From NCBI RefSeq assembly GCF_015234135.1, contig NZ_JADGIK010000001.1, forward strand, positions 310,001 through 374,000: a stretch of 64,000 nt of DNA. The letters are read 5' to 3'. Shown here one piece after another: positions 62,002 to 64,000 of the stretch. The first letter of the stretch is position 1. Every line of letters begins with the position of its first letter. The translations under genes were made by a program, and so were the position numbers. Below the pieces are notes generated by a model. That model saw only the letters and a list, made by a program, of their open reading frames with translations. It did no database searches and was not told the DNA's origin. The stretch comes from Faecalibacter rhinopitheci (GTDB taxonomy: Bacteria > Bacteroidota > Bacteroidia > Flavobacteriales > Weeksellaceae).

Positions 62002-62607
62002 ATGATTGATAACTTTAAAACTATTAAAGCTCCAGTAGAAGATGTAATTTTTAAAGAATCTGGCAGTAAGTTTATTAATTATGCATTTCCTGTAGATTCT
62101 GAAGATGAGGTAAATTTCTATTTAAATCAATTATATGAAAAATGGCCTGATGCAACACACCATTGCTATGCCTACTCTATTGGCATTGATGGCAAAAACT
62201 TCAGAGCCAATGATGATGGAGAACCTGGTGGTTCGGCTGGTCTGCCAATATATAATCAAATATTGTCACATGAAATTACCAATGTACTTATTGTTTCTGT
62301 GAGATATTATGGAGGAACGAAATTAGGTATTCCAGGTCTTGTAAAAGCTTATAAATATGCTGCGCAAGTTGTCTTAGAAGATGCCGAGATCGTAGAGAAA
62401 TTTATTACTCAGCGTGTAAAGATGATTTTTAATTATGATCAGCAAGGAATTGTAGAACGAAATGTAGACCGCATGGATGGTGAAATAAAAGAGAAGAATT
62501 TTACAGATAAATGTATGTTTACAATTGCTGTGAGAGCTAGTAAAATGAATGAGTTTATTAAACAATTTGATGAATATTATCAAATGGAAATCAAAATATT
62601 AGATTAA
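62002..62607 (+). CDS. YigZ/IMPACT family protein
   Basis: The 201-residue protein has the UPF0029/IMPACT N-terminal domain: FKESGSKFINYAFPV, WPDATHHCYAYSIG, DDGEPGGSAGLPIYNQI, VSVRYYGGTKLGIPGLVKAY. A C-terminal DUF1949 ferredoxin-like domain follows (about 135-201). The family binds nucleic acid or ribosomes in other organisms, with no firm bacterial role. It starts one base after ribD and its stop overlaps the next start. Confidence 0.92.
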   Translation: MIDNFKTIKAPVEDVIFKESGSKFINYAFPVDSEDEVNFYLNQLYEKWPDATHHCYAYSIGIDGKNFRANDDGEPGGSAGLPIYNQILSHEITNVLIVSVRYYGGTKLGIPGLVKAYKYAAQVVLEDAEIVEKFITQRVKMIFNYDQQGIVERNVDRMDGEIKEKNFTDKCMFTIAVRASKMNEFIKQFDEYYQMEIKILD

Positions 62608-63653
62608 TGCTAAACAGTTTAACATCGTTACGTTTTTTCTTTGCATTTGCTGTATTTTTATCACATCTAACTTTTGTTAAGACGGATTTAAAATGGTATA
62701 ATGAATTAAAAAATACAGTATTCTTTGAAGGCTATGTAGGTGTAGGGTTCTTTTTTATTTTAAGTGGATTTGTTTTATCACTTAATTACTTTGAGAAAAT
62801 CACAACAAATCCTAAATTTTCTTTCAAAAATTTTTATATCGCACGCATGGCGCGTATCTATCCATTGCACCTGATAACGTTCGCCATAATGATTCCGTAC
62901 GTTATTATACAACAACTTTTTGGTTGGGACAAAGCCATCCTCAACCTTTTCTTATTACAATCTTTTGTACCAGATAAAGCATATTATTTCACCATAAACA
63001 ATGTTTCTTGGAGTATTTCTACCGAATTCTTTTTTTATCTAATGTTCCCTATTTATGTGATTGTTTTACATAAATTTAAATGGTTAAAATATATATTATT
63101 TTTGATTGCGGTTCCTTTATTAATATACTTCGAACCGTTAATTGCTAATAACGGCAACCTAGAAAAAGGTGTATATTATATCAATCCAATTGTTAGAAGT
63201 CTAGATTTTATCATAGGAATTATACTTTGTCAATTTTATAAGTCTATAAAAAATAAAGAAATCTCCTTTGTAAGTGGAACAATTTATGAATTTTTAGCTA
63301 TTGGCATTTTTATAGCCTTCTTTGTTGAGCATGAATTTATTCAACGCGCTTTTAGATATGGAATATATTATTGGATTCCAATTACCTTAATTGTATTGGT
63401 ATTTGCATTACAAAAAGGTGCTATTTCTCAAATCTTGCAAAATAAAACTTTAGTCTATTTAGGAGAAATTAGTTTTGGTTTTTATATGATTCACATGATT
63501 GTAATAAAGTACGGAAACTACATATTTCCTGAAGGAAATGATTTTATCAAGATATTAATCTACTTTATTACAGCAATATTATTAAGTATTTTATGTTTTG
63601 AATATTTTGAAAAACCGCTTGCTAAAAAGATTAAAACAAAATTATTGAAGTAA
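62607..63653 (+). CDS. Acyltransferase 3 (OafA/YrhL-type) membrane protein
   Basis: The 348-residue protein has about ten hydrophobic helices. LTSLRFFFAFAVFLSH at the N-terminus carries the conserved Arg and His of acyltransferase-3 enzymes, followed by GFFFILSGFVLSL and ARIYPLHLI. It would O-acylate a surface sugar (O-antigen, capsule, peptidoglycan) from cytoplasmic acyl-CoA. The extracellular SGNH domain is missing, as in short family members. It overlaps the YigZ stop by one base and ends the operon. Confidence 0.88.
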   Translation: MLNSLTSLRFFFAFAVFLSHLTFVKTDLKWYNELKNTVFFEGYVGVGFFFILSGFVLSLNYFEKITTNPKFSFKNFYIARMARIYPLHLITFAIMIPYVIIQQLFGWDKAILNLFLLQSFVPDKAYYFTINNVSWSISTEFFFYLMFPIYVIVLHKFKWLKYILFLIAVPLLIYFEPLIANNGNLEKGVYYINPIVRSLDFIIGIILCQFYKSIKNKEISFVSGTIYEFLAIGIFIAFFVEHEFIQRAFRYGIYYWIPITLIVLVFALQKGAISQILQNKTLVYLGEISFGFYMIHMIVIKYGNYIFPEGNDFIKILIYFITAILLSILCFEYFEKPLAKKIKTKLLK

Positions 63654-63690
63654 AAAAAAGGGATGTAATTATTACATCCCTTTTTTATCT
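63652..63690. terminator. Bidirectional terminator
   Basis: A 16-base stem (AAAAAAGGGATGTAAT with ATTACATCCCTTTTTT) between the acyltransferase gene and the convergent partial porin gene. Confidence 0.85.
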
Positions 63691-64000
63691 ATATACCAAT
63701 TTCAACTTGTAAACGGGCATACCAATTATTTTTTTCAGTATTATTATAGTATTTTAAATTTTCATACGTTACTTCCGCTTGTAATTTAAAAGCATGTTCC
63801 CAAATATATTTTGTAAGTCCTAAACTCCATTGGTTTGTATTAGGAGTAAATTCAAAAATATCTTTATTTACTCTCTGAGTAGAAAATCTACCAATTAATT
63901 CATAATTTTTAGGAAAGGTGTAAGAAGCTTGAAAATCCTGACCATATCCTGCATAAACATATTTATAATCATCCATATCTTCTGGATTATACGAAAATAT
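63689..64000 (-). CDS. Outer-membrane porin, C-terminal part (cut by the window edge)
   Basis: The minus-strand frame is open from the edge to the stop at 63689-63691. The last 100 or so residues show alternating amphipathic strands (FQASYTFPKNYELIGRFS, NQWSLGLTKYIWEHAFKLQ, WYARLQVEIGI) with an aromatic/aliphatic end typical of beta-barrels. The RFSTQRVNKDIFEFTPN...GLTKYIWEHAFKLQAE pattern fits phosphate-selective (OprP/OprO) porins. The upstream part lies outside. Confidence 0.7.
   Translation of the reverse strand: MFSYNPEDMDDYKYVYAGYGQDFQASYTFPKNYELIGRFSTQRVNKDIFEFTPNTNQWSLGLTKYIWEHAFKLQAEVTYENLKYYNNTEKNNWYARLQVEIGI

Overview
The window is strongly A+T-rich, Gram-negative DNA from the phylum Bacteroidota, most likely class Flavobacteriia (a Weeksellaceae/Empedobacter-like genome; the genus is inference). 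Reasons: promoters of the TAnnTTTG (-7) / TTG or TTTG (-33) type, almost no Shine-Dalgarno sequences, GLPGLI-family proteins, a type IX secretion C-terminal domain, a PNGase F relative, Bacteroidota-type N-acyl-ornithine carbamoyltransferase, three-subunit SdhCAB, DUF4290, DUF3667 and DUF349 proteins. I see no insertion sequence, prophage or CRISPR array; the window is chromosomal core plus lineage-specific genes.

Layout. 1-9000: partial pdeM nuclease, an M49-like metallopeptidase lipoprotein, an alkaline-phosphatase-fold lipoprotein, a GNAT enzyme, a probable HxlR regulon (pirin, TIGR01777 oxidoreductase, HxlR regulator sharing a 35-bp operator), a 2OG-Fe(II) oxygenase, a DinB-like protein and a DUF3667 protein. 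9000-16300: tRNA-Arg(CCG), a T9SS-sorted beta-propeller gene broken by one in-frame stop, a TSUP permease, a deoxynucleoside kinase, an EamA transporter, a MetX-like alpha/beta-hydrolase lacking its catalytic Ser and His behind a structured leader, and argF'. 16300-23650: DUF72 protein, htpG, a gene-free stretch with three tandem noncoding cassettes ending in covarying GNRA-loop hairpins, and the sdhCAB operon. 23650-30400: a candidate small RNA, an ECF sigma/membrane-protein pair, a probable zinc-uptake operon around a ZnuD-like TonB receptor, an ASKHA kinase and a formyltransferase-like protein. 30400-39800: two tandem copies of an MFS-HlyD-TolC drug-efflux operon and a divergent AraC regulator, with a shared site placed identically in front of both copies. 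39800-46200: small membrane proteins, two FMN reductases, a peroxiredoxin/thioredoxin/DUF6952 cluster and an outer-membrane barrel. 46200-55450: three GLPGLI genes, a HAD phosphatase, a divergent lysine-degradation locus (lysine 6-transaminase, aldehyde dehydrogenase, glutaryl-CoA dehydrogenase) around a perfect 17-bp dyad, and a PNGase F-II-like enzyme whose N-terminal domain resembles the GLPGLI proteins. 55500-63650: one long co-directional run (DUF4290, murA, DedA, aroE, DUF349, ribD, YigZ, acyltransferase), then a partial porin.

The best leads for something undescribed are the noncoding cassettes at 19412-19993, the promoter-to-terminator small RNA at about 23800-23879, and the operator sets of the HxlR and AraC regulons.
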